From DATAGF01 sp963813355 (lineage in GTDB: Bacteria; Actinomycetota; Thermoleophilia; Miltoncostaeales; Miltoncostaeaceae): a stretch of DNA of 64,000 nt. The stretch's first letter is position 1, and every line of letters begins with the position of its first letter. Made by a program: the position numbers and the translations under genes. Shown here one piece after another: positions 55,684 to 63,857 of this stretch. The stretch is taken from assembly GCA_963813355.1 (NCBI GenBank), contig CAWEYS010000023.1:248001-312000 (forward strand), read 5' to 3'. The notes below the pieces were generated by a model that saw only the letters and a program-made list of their open reading frames with translations, was not told the origin of the DNA and did not search any database.

Positions 55684-57450
55684 TCACGGCTCCAGGAGGA
55701 AGAGCAGCTGCCCGAACTCGGCGGGGGCGGCGTCCTCGAGGCAGATCGTGCGCACGACCCCGCCCTCCTCGGCCACGATCTCGTTGAACAGCTTCATGGC
55801 CTCGATCAGGCAGAGCGTCTCGCCGGCCTCGACGCGCTGGCCGACCTCGACGAAGGCCGGCTGGTCCGGGGCGGGACGGCGGTAGAAGGTCCCGACCATC
55901 GGGCTCGTGATGCTCACCAGGCCGTCCTCGGCGTCCGCGTCGGCCGCCGCGCCGGGGCCCGCCGGCGCCGCGCCGGCCTCGGGCGCCGCGGCCGCCCGGC
56001 GCACGGTCACCCGGGCGCCGGAGATCTCGACGCTCACCTCGGCCTCGTCGGAGGCCTCGACCACGTCGACCATGGTCTCCAGCAGGTCGCGGTCGATCGC
56101 CGGCTGGCCCGGCCGGTTCGCCGCCTCGGCGCCCAGCGACCGCCGCCGCGCCACGACCTGCTCGGTCGTCTCGGCGAACATCGCCCACAGCACGAGGTCC
56201 TCCTCGGAGAGGCCCTGGGGCGCCTCCTCGGCGACGGCCGCCAGGTCGCGCAGCCCCGGCGCCCCGGGGTCGGCCGCGGTGGCGGCCTCCAGCGCCTCCG
56301 GGGAGACCGGGCCCCGCAGCCGGCCCGCGTGGCCCAGCGCGACCTGCGCCAGCTCCGGCTCGATCTCGGCCCACCGGCGGCCGTCGATGACGTGGCGCGC
56401 GGCCTGGGCCAGGATCGCGCTCCCCAGCGGGTAGGCCAGCGTGGCGGCGCCCACGTCGCGGGCGACGGCGGCCGACTCGGTCGCCACCGCGACGAGGCTG
56501 CGCGAGAGGCCGAGCCGGCCGAGGCGCGAGATCAGCCCGGCCTCGAGCGCCGGCGGCACGGCCACGGCCGGGCCGAACACGGCGGCGGCGGCCTGGCGCA
56601 GACGGTCGGCCGGGAGCATGGGGCCGACCACGCGCGCGGCCCGGTCGAGCGCCGACGGCGCGCAGTCGAGGGTCCGCTCGCCGCCCAGCAGCGCGGCGCG
56701 CAGGGTCTCCGCCGACGGCCGCGCCGACACCAGCGCCACCGGCCCCGCCGACGCCTGCACGGCCGCGGCACCCGCCGCGACGGCGGCCGTCGCCGAGAGC
56801 GGCGACAGCCCGCCCGGGGCCTGCACCTGGACCTCCACCGGCAGCCCGGTCGCGGCGTGCACCTGCTCCACCAGGCTCGCCAGCAGGGCCGGCGAGAGGT
56901 GGCCCGCCCCGTCGGAGGTGCAGATCGCGGCCGCGCCGGGCAGGGCCGCGAGCGCCCGCGCCTCCTCGATCCAGCGCGGGTCGCCGGGCGCGGGGGCCGG
57001 GCCCACGATCAGCGTCGGGACGAACTCGACGCCGGCCTCCTCGCAGGCGCGCGCGACGGGGGCGTGGGCCTCGGGGTCGTTGAGCGGGTCGGTCGCCCGG
57101 ATCCGCCGGACGCCGCTGTCGGCCGCGCAGAGCACGAAGCGGCGCACGACGTCGGCCGCCAGGGGCCGGTCGCCCCAGAGGTTCCGCGCCCCGACGACGA
57201 CCCCCACGGGGGTCGTCCCCACCTCGCGGAGGATCGCGCGCAGGCGGTCCCAGGGGCTCTCCGACCGCGCCTCGAGCGCCGCCCGCGCGCAACGGGCGTC
57301 GAGCACCTCGAGGACCCGCGCCCCGACCTCCGACAGCGCCGACGCGGCGACGGCCAGGTCGTCGGTCCCCACGGCCGTGCCCCAGGGGAACGGGGCGAGG
57401 TCGCGGAGGGTCGCGTCGACGTAGCCGACGTGGTCGGACGGAGGCGTCAC
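55684..57450 (-). CDS. AccB-type biotin carrier fused to a degenerate carboxyltransferase domain
   Basis: 588 residues from GTG at 57450 (Shine-Dalgarno AAGGGA); a GTG at 57489 lacks one. Residues about 8-290 match the OadA/PycB carboxyltransferase barrel (DATLRDLAPFPW for DTTLRDAHQS) and about 290-430 the conserved PYC_OADA helical domain (ending EEDLVLWAMFAETTEQVVARR). The catalytic site is gone: the KDMAG Lys is Ser179 (CTSDGAG) and the metal HSH is Gln208-Val-Gln210; only Asp12 of the metal site remains. Residues 440-588 are a complete AccB: linker helix, SITSPMVGTFYRRPAPDQPAFVEVG thumb and the biotin Lys553 in IEAMKLFNEI. It sits between efp and accC, so it is almost certainly the AccB of acetyl-CoA carboxylase, with the dead barrel as a scaffold. 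Confidence 0.9.
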   Translation of the reverse strand: MTPPSDHVGYVDATLRDLAPFPWGTAVGTDDLAVAASALSEVGARVLEVLDARCARAALEARSESPWDRLRAILREVGTTPVGVVVGARNLWGDRPLAADVVRRFVLCAADSGVRRIRATDPLNDPEAHAPVARACEEAGVEFVPTLIVGPAPAPGDPRWIEEARALAALPGAAAICTSDGAGHLSPALLASLVEQVHAATGLPVEVQVQAPGGLSPLSATAAVAAGAAAVQASAGPVALVSARPSAETLRAALLGGERTLDCAPSALDRAARVVGPMLPADRLRQAAAAVFGPAVAVPPALEAGLISRLGRLGLSRSLVAVATESAAVARDVGAATLAYPLGSAILAQAARHVIDGRRWAEIEPELAQVALGHAGRLRGPVSPEALEAATAADPGAPGLRDLAAVAEEAPQGLSEEDLVLWAMFAETTEQVVARRRSLGAEAANRPGQPAIDRDLLETMVDVVEASDEAEVSVEISGARVTVRRAAAAPEAGAAPAGPGAAADADAEDGLVSITSPMVGTFYRRPAPDQPAFVEVGQRVEAGETLCLIEAMKLFNEIVAEEGGVVRTICLEDAAPAEFGQLLFLLEP

Positions 57451-57492
57451 GGGGATCCCTTCGGTGGACCCGGCCAGGCTATCCGGCACGGG

Positions 57493-58047
57493 TCACGCGC
57501 GAGCCGTGTACTCGCGGGTGCGGGTGTCGATCCGCAGGCGGTCGCCCTCGTTGACGAAGAGGGGCACGTCAACCGTCGCGCCGCTCTCGAGCTCGGCCGG
57601 CTTGGTCACGTTCGAGACCGTGTCGCCCTTGACCCCCGGGTCGGTGCGCACGACCTCGAGCTCGACGAAGGTCGGCAGGTCGATGCGGATCGGGCTCTCG
57701 CGGACGAAGAGCACCTGGACGTCGGTGTTGGGCGCGAGCAGGTCGTCGTTGTCCACGCTGGCCGCCGGCACCGACATCTGGTCGTAGCTGGAGGTGTCCA
57801 TCAGGTGGAGGTCGTCGCCGTCGCGGTAGAGGAACTGCATGGTGCGGGTCTCGGTGGTCACGCGCTCGAGCTTCTCGCCGGCGCGGAACGTGCGGTCGAC
57901 CACGGCGCCGGTGGAGAGGCTCTTGAGCTTGGTGCGCACGAAGGCGCCGCCCTTGCCCGGCTTGACGTGCTGGAACTGCACGACGCTGACCAGCTCGCCG
58001 TCGATGTCGAGCACGTAGCCGTTCTTCAGGTCGTTCGTCGAGATCAC
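57493..58047 (-). CDS. efp: Translation elongation factor P
   Basis: 184 residues. Relieves ribosome stalling at proline runs. The acceptor loop is HVKPGKGGAF with the conserved Lys at about position 32, typical of the Lys-type EF-P that may be modified or not. The three beta-barrel domains follow (TFRAGEKLERVTTETRTMQF, VPLFVNEGDRLRIDTRTREY). No EpmA/EpmB or EarP homologue is visible here, so the modification is unknown. It is 21 bp downstream of pepQ and 42 bp before the AccB fusion. Confidence 0.96.
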   Translation of the reverse strand: MISTNDLKNGYVLDIDGELVSVVQFQHVKPGKGGAFVRTKLKSLSTGAVVDRTFRAGEKLERVTTETRTMQFLYRDGDDLHLMDTSSYDQMSVPAASVDNDDLLAPNTDVQVLFVRESPIRIDLPTFVELEVVRTDPGVKGDTVSNVTKPAELESGATVDVPLFVNEGDRLRIDTRTREYTARA

Positions 58048-58068
58048 CCCGCCCTGCCCTCCTCGCCG

Positions 58069-59148
58069 CTATGAGACGGTCATCAGCTCCTTGGGCGCGC
58101 CCGAGAGGACCTCGCACCCCTCGTCGCCCAGCACCACCAGGTCCTCGATCCGGACACCCCCCTCGCCCTCGAGGTAGATGCCGGGCTCGATGGTCACGGC
58201 CATGCCCGCGCGCAGGCTCGCGCCGCTCTCCGGGCGCACGCCCGGCGCCTCGTGGATCGCGAGACCCACGCCGTGCCCCAGGCCGTGGCCGAAGTCGTCA
58301 GCGTACCCGGCGTCCGCGATGACCGCCCGCGCGACGGCGTCGAGCTCGGCGGCGCCCATTCCGCCCCGCGCCGCGGCGACCGCCGCCTCCTGGGCGCGCA
58401 GGCAGACCGCGTAGATCTCCGCGAGGCGGTCGGGGAGCGGCCCGGTGGCCACGGTGCGGGTCATGTCCGAGCAGTAGCCGTCGACCACGGCGCCGAGGTC
58501 GATGACGACCAGGGTGTCCGCGGGGATCGGCTCGGGCCCCGGCACCGCGTGGGGACGGGCCCCGCGGGGCCCGGCAGCGACGATGGTGTCGAAGCTCGGC
58601 CTCTCCGCGCCCTCCTCGAGCATGGCCGCGTGCAGCGCGAACGCCACCTCGCGCTCGGTGCGCCCGACGATGCCGCGCGCGAGGACGGCGGCCAGCGCCC
58701 TGTCGACGACCGCGGCGGCCTCGCGCATCGCCTCCAGCTCGCCGGGGTCCTTCACCTCGCGCAACGTCTCCACGAGCCCGGTCGTGGGCTCCAGCACGAC
58801 GCCCTCCAGCATCGCCGCCAGCCGCGCGTGGCGCGCGAGCGTCAGGCTCTCGGCCTCGACCCCGGTGGGCCCCTCGCCGGCCACCGACGGGAGCGCGGCC
58901 GCGACGTCGCCGAGCAGGTCGCGGCGCCCGATGACGACCTCGACCCCCCGCGCCTGCTCCCGGGCGGCGACCGCGTAGCGGGAGTCGGTCACCAGCTTCC
59001 GTCCCCGCGGCCCCACGAGGGCGATGCCGTTCGAGCCGACGTAGCCGGTCAGGTAGCGCACGTTGGCGAGGTCGGTGACGATCAGCGCGCCGAGCCCCCG
59101 CTCGGCGAGCGCCTCCATGACCGCGTCCTGGCGGGCCACCTCCCTCAC
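58069..59148 (-). CDS. pepQ: Xaa-Pro aminopeptidase (PepQ/PepP type)
   Basis: 359 residues from GTG at 59148 (GTGA overlap with aroQ). A two-metal pita-bread peptidase. The metal ligands are found in VVIDLGAVVDGYCSDMTRTVATG (both Asp), GHGLGHGVGLAIHEAP (His), VTIEPGIYLEGEGGVRIEDL (both Glu). The N-terminal creatinase-like domain contains VTDLANVRYLTGYVGSNG. PepP and PepQ are hard to separate on sequence; the actinobacterial gene beside efp is usually called pepQ or Xaa-Pro aminopeptidase. Confidence 0.9.
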   Translation of the reverse strand: MREVARQDAVMEALAERGLGALIVTDLANVRYLTGYVGSNGIALVGPRGRKLVTDSRYAVAAREQARGVEVVIGRRDLLGDVAAALPSVAGEGPTGVEAESLTLARHARLAAMLEGVVLEPTTGLVETLREVKDPGELEAMREAAAVVDRALAAVLARGIVGRTEREVAFALHAAMLEEGAERPSFDTIVAAGPRGARPHAVPGPEPIPADTLVVIDLGAVVDGYCSDMTRTVATGPLPDRLAEIYAVCLRAQEAAVAAARGGMGAAELDAVARAVIADAGYADDFGHGLGHGVGLAIHEAPGVRPESGASLRAGMAVTIEPGIYLEGEGGVRIEDLVVLGDEGCEVLSGAPKELMTVS

Positions 59149-59579
59149 GAGAGCAGCTCCCGGAGGCGGTCGAGGGCGTCGCGGTATCCGTCCGGGCCGC
59201 GCCCCCAGATCGCGGCCGCCGCGATGTCGCGCACCACGGACTGGCGCCTGTGCGGCTCGCGGGCCTCGACGTCGGACAGGTGCACCTCCACGAACGGCGC
59301 GCCCAGCAGCTCGAGCGCGTCGCGGATCGACCACTGGTAGTGGGTCCACGCCCCCGGGTTGACCACCGCCCCGTCGACCGCCCCGGCCAGCGCGTGGACG
59401 TGCTCGAGGAAGGCGCCCTCGTGGTTGGTCTGGAAGCAGGACACGCTCATCCCCCGCTCGGCTCCCCATCCCCGCACCCGCTCCTCCAGCTCGCGAAGCG
59501 TGAGAGTGCCGTAGTGCTCGGACGGCCGGCGGCCGAGCATGTCGAGGTTCGGGCCGTGGAGGAGGGCGATCCTCAGCAT
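59145..59579 (-). CDS. aroQ: 3-dehydroquinate dehydratase, type II
   Basis: 144 residues from ATG at 59579. Third step of the shikimate pathway. Signatures are LLHGPNLDMLGRRPSEHYGT (catalytic Tyr in EHYG and the Arg), FQTNHEGAFLEHVH, VVNPGAWTHYQWSIRDAL and EVHLSDVEAREPHRRQSV (catalytic His). All are consistent with the type II dodecameric enzyme. It overlaps aroB by one base (TGATG) and pepQ by GTGA. Confidence 0.95.
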   Translation of the reverse strand: MLRIALLHGPNLDMLGRRPSEHYGTLTLRELEERVRGWGAERGMSVSCFQTNHEGAFLEHVHALAGAVDGAVVNPGAWTHYQWSIRDALELLGAPFVEVHLSDVEAREPHRRQSVVRDIAAAAIWGRGPDGYRDALDRLRELLS

Positions 59580-60676
59580 CAGCCGCGCAGCTCCTCGATC
59601 GCGGCCACCAGGCGCTCGCGCGGCGGCGTGATGCCCAGCCGGACGTCGCCGGGCGCCGCCAGCAGGACCATGTTGAGCGCGTCCTCGCCGGCCTTCTTGT
59701 CGCGCCCGATCGCCTCGAGGATCGCGGGCGTGGCGACCTCCGGCGCGAGGCGCGTCGGCAGGCCGTGGCGCTCCAGGACCGCGGCGACCCGCCCGCGCAC
59801 GCCCGCGTCGAGCCCGAGCTCCTCCTCCGACAGGCGCAGGGCCGCGAGCTGCCCCAGCGAGATCGCCTCGCCGTGCCGGTAGCGCTCGTACCCGGCCGCC
59901 GCCTCGATCCCGTGGCCCACCGTGTGCCCGAGGTTGAGGGACGCGCGCAGCCCGTGGTCGCGCTCGTCGGCCGCGACGATCGCGATCTTGTGGGCCACGC
60001 AGCGACGGATGAGGGCGGCCAGCTCGTCCGGCGGCCCGGGCAGGGCCGGCCACGCCTCGACGTCCCCGAGCAGCCCGGGGCCGTCCAGCAGCCCGTACTT
60101 GACGACCTCGGCGAAGCCGCAGGCCAGCTCGCGGGCCGGCAGGCCGGCGAGCGCCTCGGTGTCCATCACCACGAGGTCGGGCTGCCAGATCGCGCCGACG
60201 TAGTTCTTGCCCTCCGGCAGGTCGACGCCGGTCTTGCCGCCGATCGCCGAGTCCACCATGGCCAGCAGCGTGGTGGGGAGGTGCACCAGCCGCACGCCGC
60301 GCTGGTAGGAGGCCGCGACGAACCCGGCCAGGTCCCCCACGACCCCGCCCCCGAGGGCCACGACCGCGTCCGCCCGCCGCAGCCCGGCCTCGGCCGCGAG
60401 GCGCGCCAGCCGCTCGACCTGCGCGAGCGACTTGGACGCCTCGCCCGACGGGACGCTCGCGCCGACCACGCGCATGCCCGCCTCCTGCAGCGACGCCCGG
60501 ACGCGTCGCGCCAGGCCCGGCACGTTGCCGTCGCTCACCAGCAGGACCCCCGGCCCTGCCGCCCGCTCGGCCCACAGCGCGCCCACGCGGTCCAGCAGCC
60601 CGGGGCCGAGGTGCACCGGGTAGCGCGCGTCCCCGACCTCCGCCCACACCACCTGCGCCGGGGCCACGCGGCTCAC
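59579..60676 (-). CDS. aroB: 3-dehydroquinate synthase
   Basis: 365 residues from GTG at 60676 (GTGA overlap with aroK). Second step of the shikimate pathway, NAD- and metal-dependent. Clear blocks are VVALGGGVVGDLAGFVAASYQRG (NAD binding), LPTTLLAMVDSAIGGKTGVDLPEGKN (in part), ACGFAEVVKYGLL (metal and substrate), and SLNLGHTVGHGIEAAAGYERYRHGEA with the metal His residues. The order aroC-aroK-aroB-aroQ is standard for actinobacteria. Confidence 0.96.
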   Translation of the reverse strand: MSRVAPAQVVWAEVGDARYPVHLGPGLLDRVGALWAERAAGPGVLLVSDGNVPGLARRVRASLQEAGMRVVGASVPSGEASKSLAQVERLARLAAEAGLRRADAVVALGGGVVGDLAGFVAASYQRGVRLVHLPTTLLAMVDSAIGGKTGVDLPEGKNYVGAIWQPDLVVMDTEALAGLPARELACGFAEVVKYGLLDGPGLLGDVEAWPALPGPPDELAALIRRCVAHKIAIVAADERDHGLRASLNLGHTVGHGIEAAAGYERYRHGEAISLGQLAALRLSEEELGLDAGVRGRVAAVLERHGLPTRLAPEVATPAILEAIGRDKKAGEDALNMVLLAAPGDVRLGITPPRERLVAAIEELRG

Positions 60677-61182
60677 CGGGCCGCCCCCGCGCCGCGCTGC
60701 GCCCACGCCGCCACCCGCGCCGCCACCACGTCGGCGGGGTCGTCGGCGTCGACCTCGAGGTCCGCCGCCTCGCGGTAGCCGGCCTCGCGGGCGAGCGCCC
60801 GCCGGGCGAAGCGCTCGCGGTCGGCGGCGAGCGGGCGGTCGGAGCCCTCCACGCGCGCCCACGCCACCTCGACGCTGGCGCGCAGCCACACGACGTCGGC
60901 CACGCGGCCGACCAGGCCGCGCGTGCGCGCGCTCTCGAGCGCGCCGCCCCCCAGCGCGAGCACGCCCGGGTCGCCCTCGAGCACGTCCCGGATCACGGCC
61001 TCCTCGGTGCGCCGGAACCAGACCTCACCGCGGCGGGAGAAGATCTCCGGGATCGCCATCTCGGCGCGCCGCTCGATCTCGCGGTCGGCGTCGGTGAACA
61101 CGCGCTCCAGCCGGGTCGCCACGCGCCGCCCCACGGCGGTCTTGCCGGCGCCCATGTAGCCGGTCAGGACGAGCCAGCGCAT
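60673..61182 (-). CDS. aroK: Shikimate kinase
   Basis: 169 residues from ATG at 61182. Phosphorylates shikimate. P-loop GYMGAGKTAVGRRVATRL, the shikimate-binding Asp in FTDADREIERRAEMAIPEIF, Arg in FRRTEEAV, and GGGALES with the second binding Gly-rich loop. The lid Arg follows in RPLAADRERFARRAL. It lies 61 bp after aroC; the Shine-Dalgarno is GAAGGCGG. All catalytic residues are present. Confidence 0.95.
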   Translation of the reverse strand: MRWLVLTGYMGAGKTAVGRRVATRLERVFTDADREIERRAEMAIPEIFSRRGEVWFRRTEEAVIRDVLEGDPGVLALGGGALESARTRGLVGRVADVVWLRASVEVAWARVEGSDRPLAADRERFARRALAREAGYREAADLEVDADDPADVVAARVAAWAQRGAGAAR

Positions 61183-61243
61183 CCCGGTGCCGCCTTCTCG
61201 CGCTCGGCCGCTCTCGCGGCGGCCGGCGCTCGTCGGCGCGGCG

Positions 61244-62404
61244 TCACCGGCGCACCTCGGCGCGGTAGCGCTCGACGGCCGCGTCGAGGTGGCCGATCGA
61301 GTCACCGCCGAACTTCTCCATCAGCGCCTGGGCGAGCACGAACGCCACCGCGGCCTCGGCCACGACCGCCGCCGCCGGGACGGCGCAGATGTCGGAGCGC
61401 TCCTTGAAGGCCTTGCGCGGCTCCTTGGTGGCGACGTCGACCGAGGCCAGGGGCCGGGTGAGGGTGCTGATCGGCTTCATCACCGCCCGCACGACGACCG
61501 GGGAGCCGTGGGTCATGCCCCCCTCGATGCCGCCCGAGCGGTTGGTGCGGCGGAAGAAGCCGCGCTCGGGGGCGTGGAAGATCTCGTCGTGGGCCTCGCT
61601 GCCCGGGATCGCGCCCAGCGCGAAGCCGGCGCCCAGCTCGACGCCCTTGATCGCCTGGATGCCCATGAGCGCCTGCCCGAGGCGGCCGTCGAGGCGCTGG
61701 TCGCCCGACACGTGCGAGCCGAGGCCCGGGAGCGGGTCGAAGGCCCAGACCTCGAACACTCCGCCGAGCGTGTTGTGGTCCTGGCCCGCGGCCTTGATCG
61801 CCGCCTTCATGCGCTCCGACGCGTCGGGGTCGAGGCAGCGGACGGGGCTCTCGTCGACGCCCTCGAAGTCGTCGCGGACGAGGTCGTCCCGCAGCGGGAC
61901 GGCCTCGGGGCCGATGCGCACGACGTGGCTGCGCACCTCGGTGCCGTAGCGGCGCAGCAGCGCCTTGGCGACGCCGCCGGCGGCGACCCGGGCGGCGGTC
62001 TCGCGGGCGCTGGCGCGCTCCAGGATCGGCCGGAGGTCGTCGGTGCCGTACTTGAGCATCCCGGCGAGGTCGGCGTGCCCCGGCCGCGGCAGCGTGATCG
62101 GCTCCACCTCCCCCTCGGGCTCCCACACCGCCATCCGGTCGGCGGCCCAGTTGGGGAAGTCGAGGTTCGGGATCTCCAGCGTCAGGGGGCTGCCGATCGT
62201 GACGCCGTGGCGCAGCCCGGTCTTCACCTGCACGCGGTCGCGCTCGATCTTCATGCGCCCGCCGCGGCCGTAGCCGAGCTGGCGGCGCGCCAGGTCCGCG
62301 TCGATGTCGTCGGGGACGAGCGGGAGCCCGGCCGGGAGCCCCTCCAGGACCGCGAAGAGCGCCGGGCCGTGGGATTCCCCGGCTGTGCGGTACGTCAGGG
62401 CCAC
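61244..62404 (-). CDS. aroC: Chorismate synthase
   Basis: 386 residues from GTG at 62404; the open frame extends 27 codons into the upstream palindromic element, but family similarity starts at LTYRTAGESHGPALFAVLEGLPAG. Uses reduced FMN to make chorismate. Further signatures: RRQLGYGRGGRMKIERDRV, PRPGHADLAGMLKYG, ERASARETAARVAAGGVAK and GIEGGMTHGSPVVVRAVMKPIST (in part). The 3' end GGDSIGHLDAAVERYRAEVRR is normal. First of the four shikimate genes and downstream of the 165-bp near-palindrome. Confidence 0.96.
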   Translation of the reverse strand: MALTYRTAGESHGPALFAVLEGLPAGLPLVPDDIDADLARRQLGYGRGGRMKIERDRVQVKTGLRHGVTIGSPLTLEIPNLDFPNWAADRMAVWEPEGEVEPITLPRPGHADLAGMLKYGTDDLRPILERASARETAARVAAGGVAKALLRRYGTEVRSHVVRIGPEAVPLRDDLVRDDFEGVDESPVRCLDPDASERMKAAIKAAGQDHNTLGGVFEVWAFDPLPGLGSHVSGDQRLDGRLGQALMGIQAIKGVELGAGFALGAIPGSEAHDEIFHAPERGFFRRTNRSGGIEGGMTHGSPVVVRAVMKPISTLTRPLASVDVATKEPRKAFKERSDICAVPAAAVVAEAAVAFVLAQALMEKFGGDSIGHLDAAVERYRAEVRR

Positions 62405-62429
62405 GGAGGGCGAGTCTAGCGACCCCCTT

Positions 62430-62594
62430 GGGAGGTCTTTCAGGATGAACCGCGGCCGCTCTGCCGCGAAAATCCCGCGAGGCAAGGACGCAGGGAGGGT
62501 GCGATGCCTGACGGCATCGCCCCGACCGAGGACGCCGCATCGCGATGATTTGCAGCGAGCAGACGGTCGTGGCCGTCATTCTGAAAGACCTTCC
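62430..62594. repeat. 165-bp near-palindromic element with 19-bp ends
   Basis: The ends 62430-62448 and 62576-62594 are inverted repeats matching at 17 of 19 positions. The two halves remain alignable inward for about 80 bases, meeting at a perfect hairpin GCGATGCC-TGAC-GGCATCGC (62501-62520). In plus-strand RNA both end mismatches become G-U pairs, so the 19-bp closing stem is complete; in minus-strand RNA they are A-C mismatches. It fills the gap between the chrA stop and the aroC start. It may be a structured RNA on the plus strand, or a MITE-like palindrome. It carries no gene. Confidence 0.55.
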
Positions 62595-63796
62595 TAGAGC
62601 GGGAGCGGCGCCCCCAGGAGCCCCGCGGCAGCGCCCACGACGCCCGCGGCGAGCAGCGTGGCGACGACCCCGATCCGCGCGGCGAACAGCGCCAGCGCCG
62701 CGCCCGCGAGCACGGCCGCCTGCCACGCCTCGCCGAGCGCCGCGGCCAGGGGGATCGCCGAGCCGAGGATGGCGCCGATCGCCGCCGGGCCCGCGCCGTC
62801 CAGGAACGACCGCACGTCCCGGTTCGCCAGCAGCCGGTCGAAGCGGTCGGCCCCCAGCAGGATGAACGAGAACGACGGAGCGAACGCGATCGCCGCCGCG
62901 AAGAGGGCCCCGCCGACGCCGAAGGCCGCGTACCCCACCACCGCGACCGTGTGGGTCACGGGCCCCGGCGTCACCTGGCCGAGGGCCACGGCGTTCAGGA
63001 ACTGGCCGTCGGTCATCCAGCCGTAGCGGTCGACCGCGTCGGCCTGCATGAGCGGGACGATGACGAAGCCTCCGCCGTAGGAGAGGGCGCCCACCTTGAA
63101 GGCGGTCCAGGCCAGGGCGCCGAGCCCGCCGGTCGCGGCGCCCGCGGCCAGCAGGAGCCCGGCGGGCGGCAGCAGGGCCGCCAGCGGGGCGCGCCCCGAC
63201 CCCGCGCGCCGCACGGCGACCTCGACGAGCCCGCAGCCGAGGAGCACCGCGACCAGCCACGGCCCGAGGGTCGCGGCCGCGGCCCCGCCGAGGACCGCGT
63301 AGGCGAGGAGACGCAGGCGGTACGCGCCGCGCGCACGCCGCCACGCCGGGAGGGCCAGGCGCGCGCCCGCGTCGACGGCCACGGCGGCCACCGCGGCCCC
63401 GGCGCCCGCCCCCGCGCCGCGCAGCCACTCCGGCGGCGACCCCGACAGGAACAGCGCGCCCAGGGCGACGATCAGGACGAGCCCGGGCAGGACGAAGCAG
63501 AGCCCGCCGACGACCGCTCCGGCGGCCCCCCGCAGCCGCCAGGCGCAGTAGATCGCGAGCTGGGTCGACGCCGGCCCCGGCAGGAGGTTGGTCGCCGCGA
63601 TGGCGTCCTCGAAGCGGCGGGAGTCGATCCAGCGGCGCCGGTCGACGCACAGCTCGCGCAGCAGCGAGACGTGGGCGGGCGGGCCGCCGAAGCCGACGAC
63701 GCCGATGCGCCCCCACTGGCGCGCCACCTCGGCGAGCCCCGGGGCGGCGGCGGGGCGTCCCGGCGGGTCGCCGGGCTCGGCAGCGGTCGTTCCCAC
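62594..63796 (-). CDS. Chromate transporter (ChrA family)
   Basis: About 400 residues from GTG at 63796 in the most likely form; the frame stays open upstream without similarity. ChrA proteins of the long type have two homologous six-helix halves. The first has GRIGVVGFGGPPAHVSLLRELCV and NLLPGPASTQLAIYCAWRLRG; the second has FKVGALSYGGGFVIVPLMQADAV and ALGQVTPGPVTHTVAVVGYAAFG. These GFGGP/SYGGG and PGP repeats are diagnostic. It exports chromate or may carry related oxyanions. The gene ends at the 165-bp palindrome. Confidence 0.9.
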   Translation of the reverse strand: MGTTAAEPGDPPGRPAAAPGLAEVARQWGRIGVVGFGGPPAHVSLLRELCVDRRRWIDSRRFEDAIAATNLLPGPASTQLAIYCAWRLRGAAGAVVGGLCFVLPGLVLIVALGALFLSGSPPEWLRGAGAGAGAAVAAVAVDAGARLALPAWRRARGAYRLRLLAYAVLGGAAAATLGPWLVAVLLGCGLVEVAVRRAGSGRAPLAALLPPAGLLLAAGAATGGLGALAWTAFKVGALSYGGGFVIVPLMQADAVDRYGWMTDGQFLNAVALGQVTPGPVTHTVAVVGYAAFGVGGALFAAAIAFAPSFSFILLGADRFDRLLANRDVRSFLDGAGPAAIGAILGSAIPLAAALGEAWQAAVLAGAALALFAARIGVVATLLAAGVVGAAAGLLGAPLPL

Positions 63797-63857
63797 GGGC
63801 GTGGCAGTCTTCCACCAAACCGCGCCGGGGGGGTCCGATGCCCGAGGAGACGTCGTC

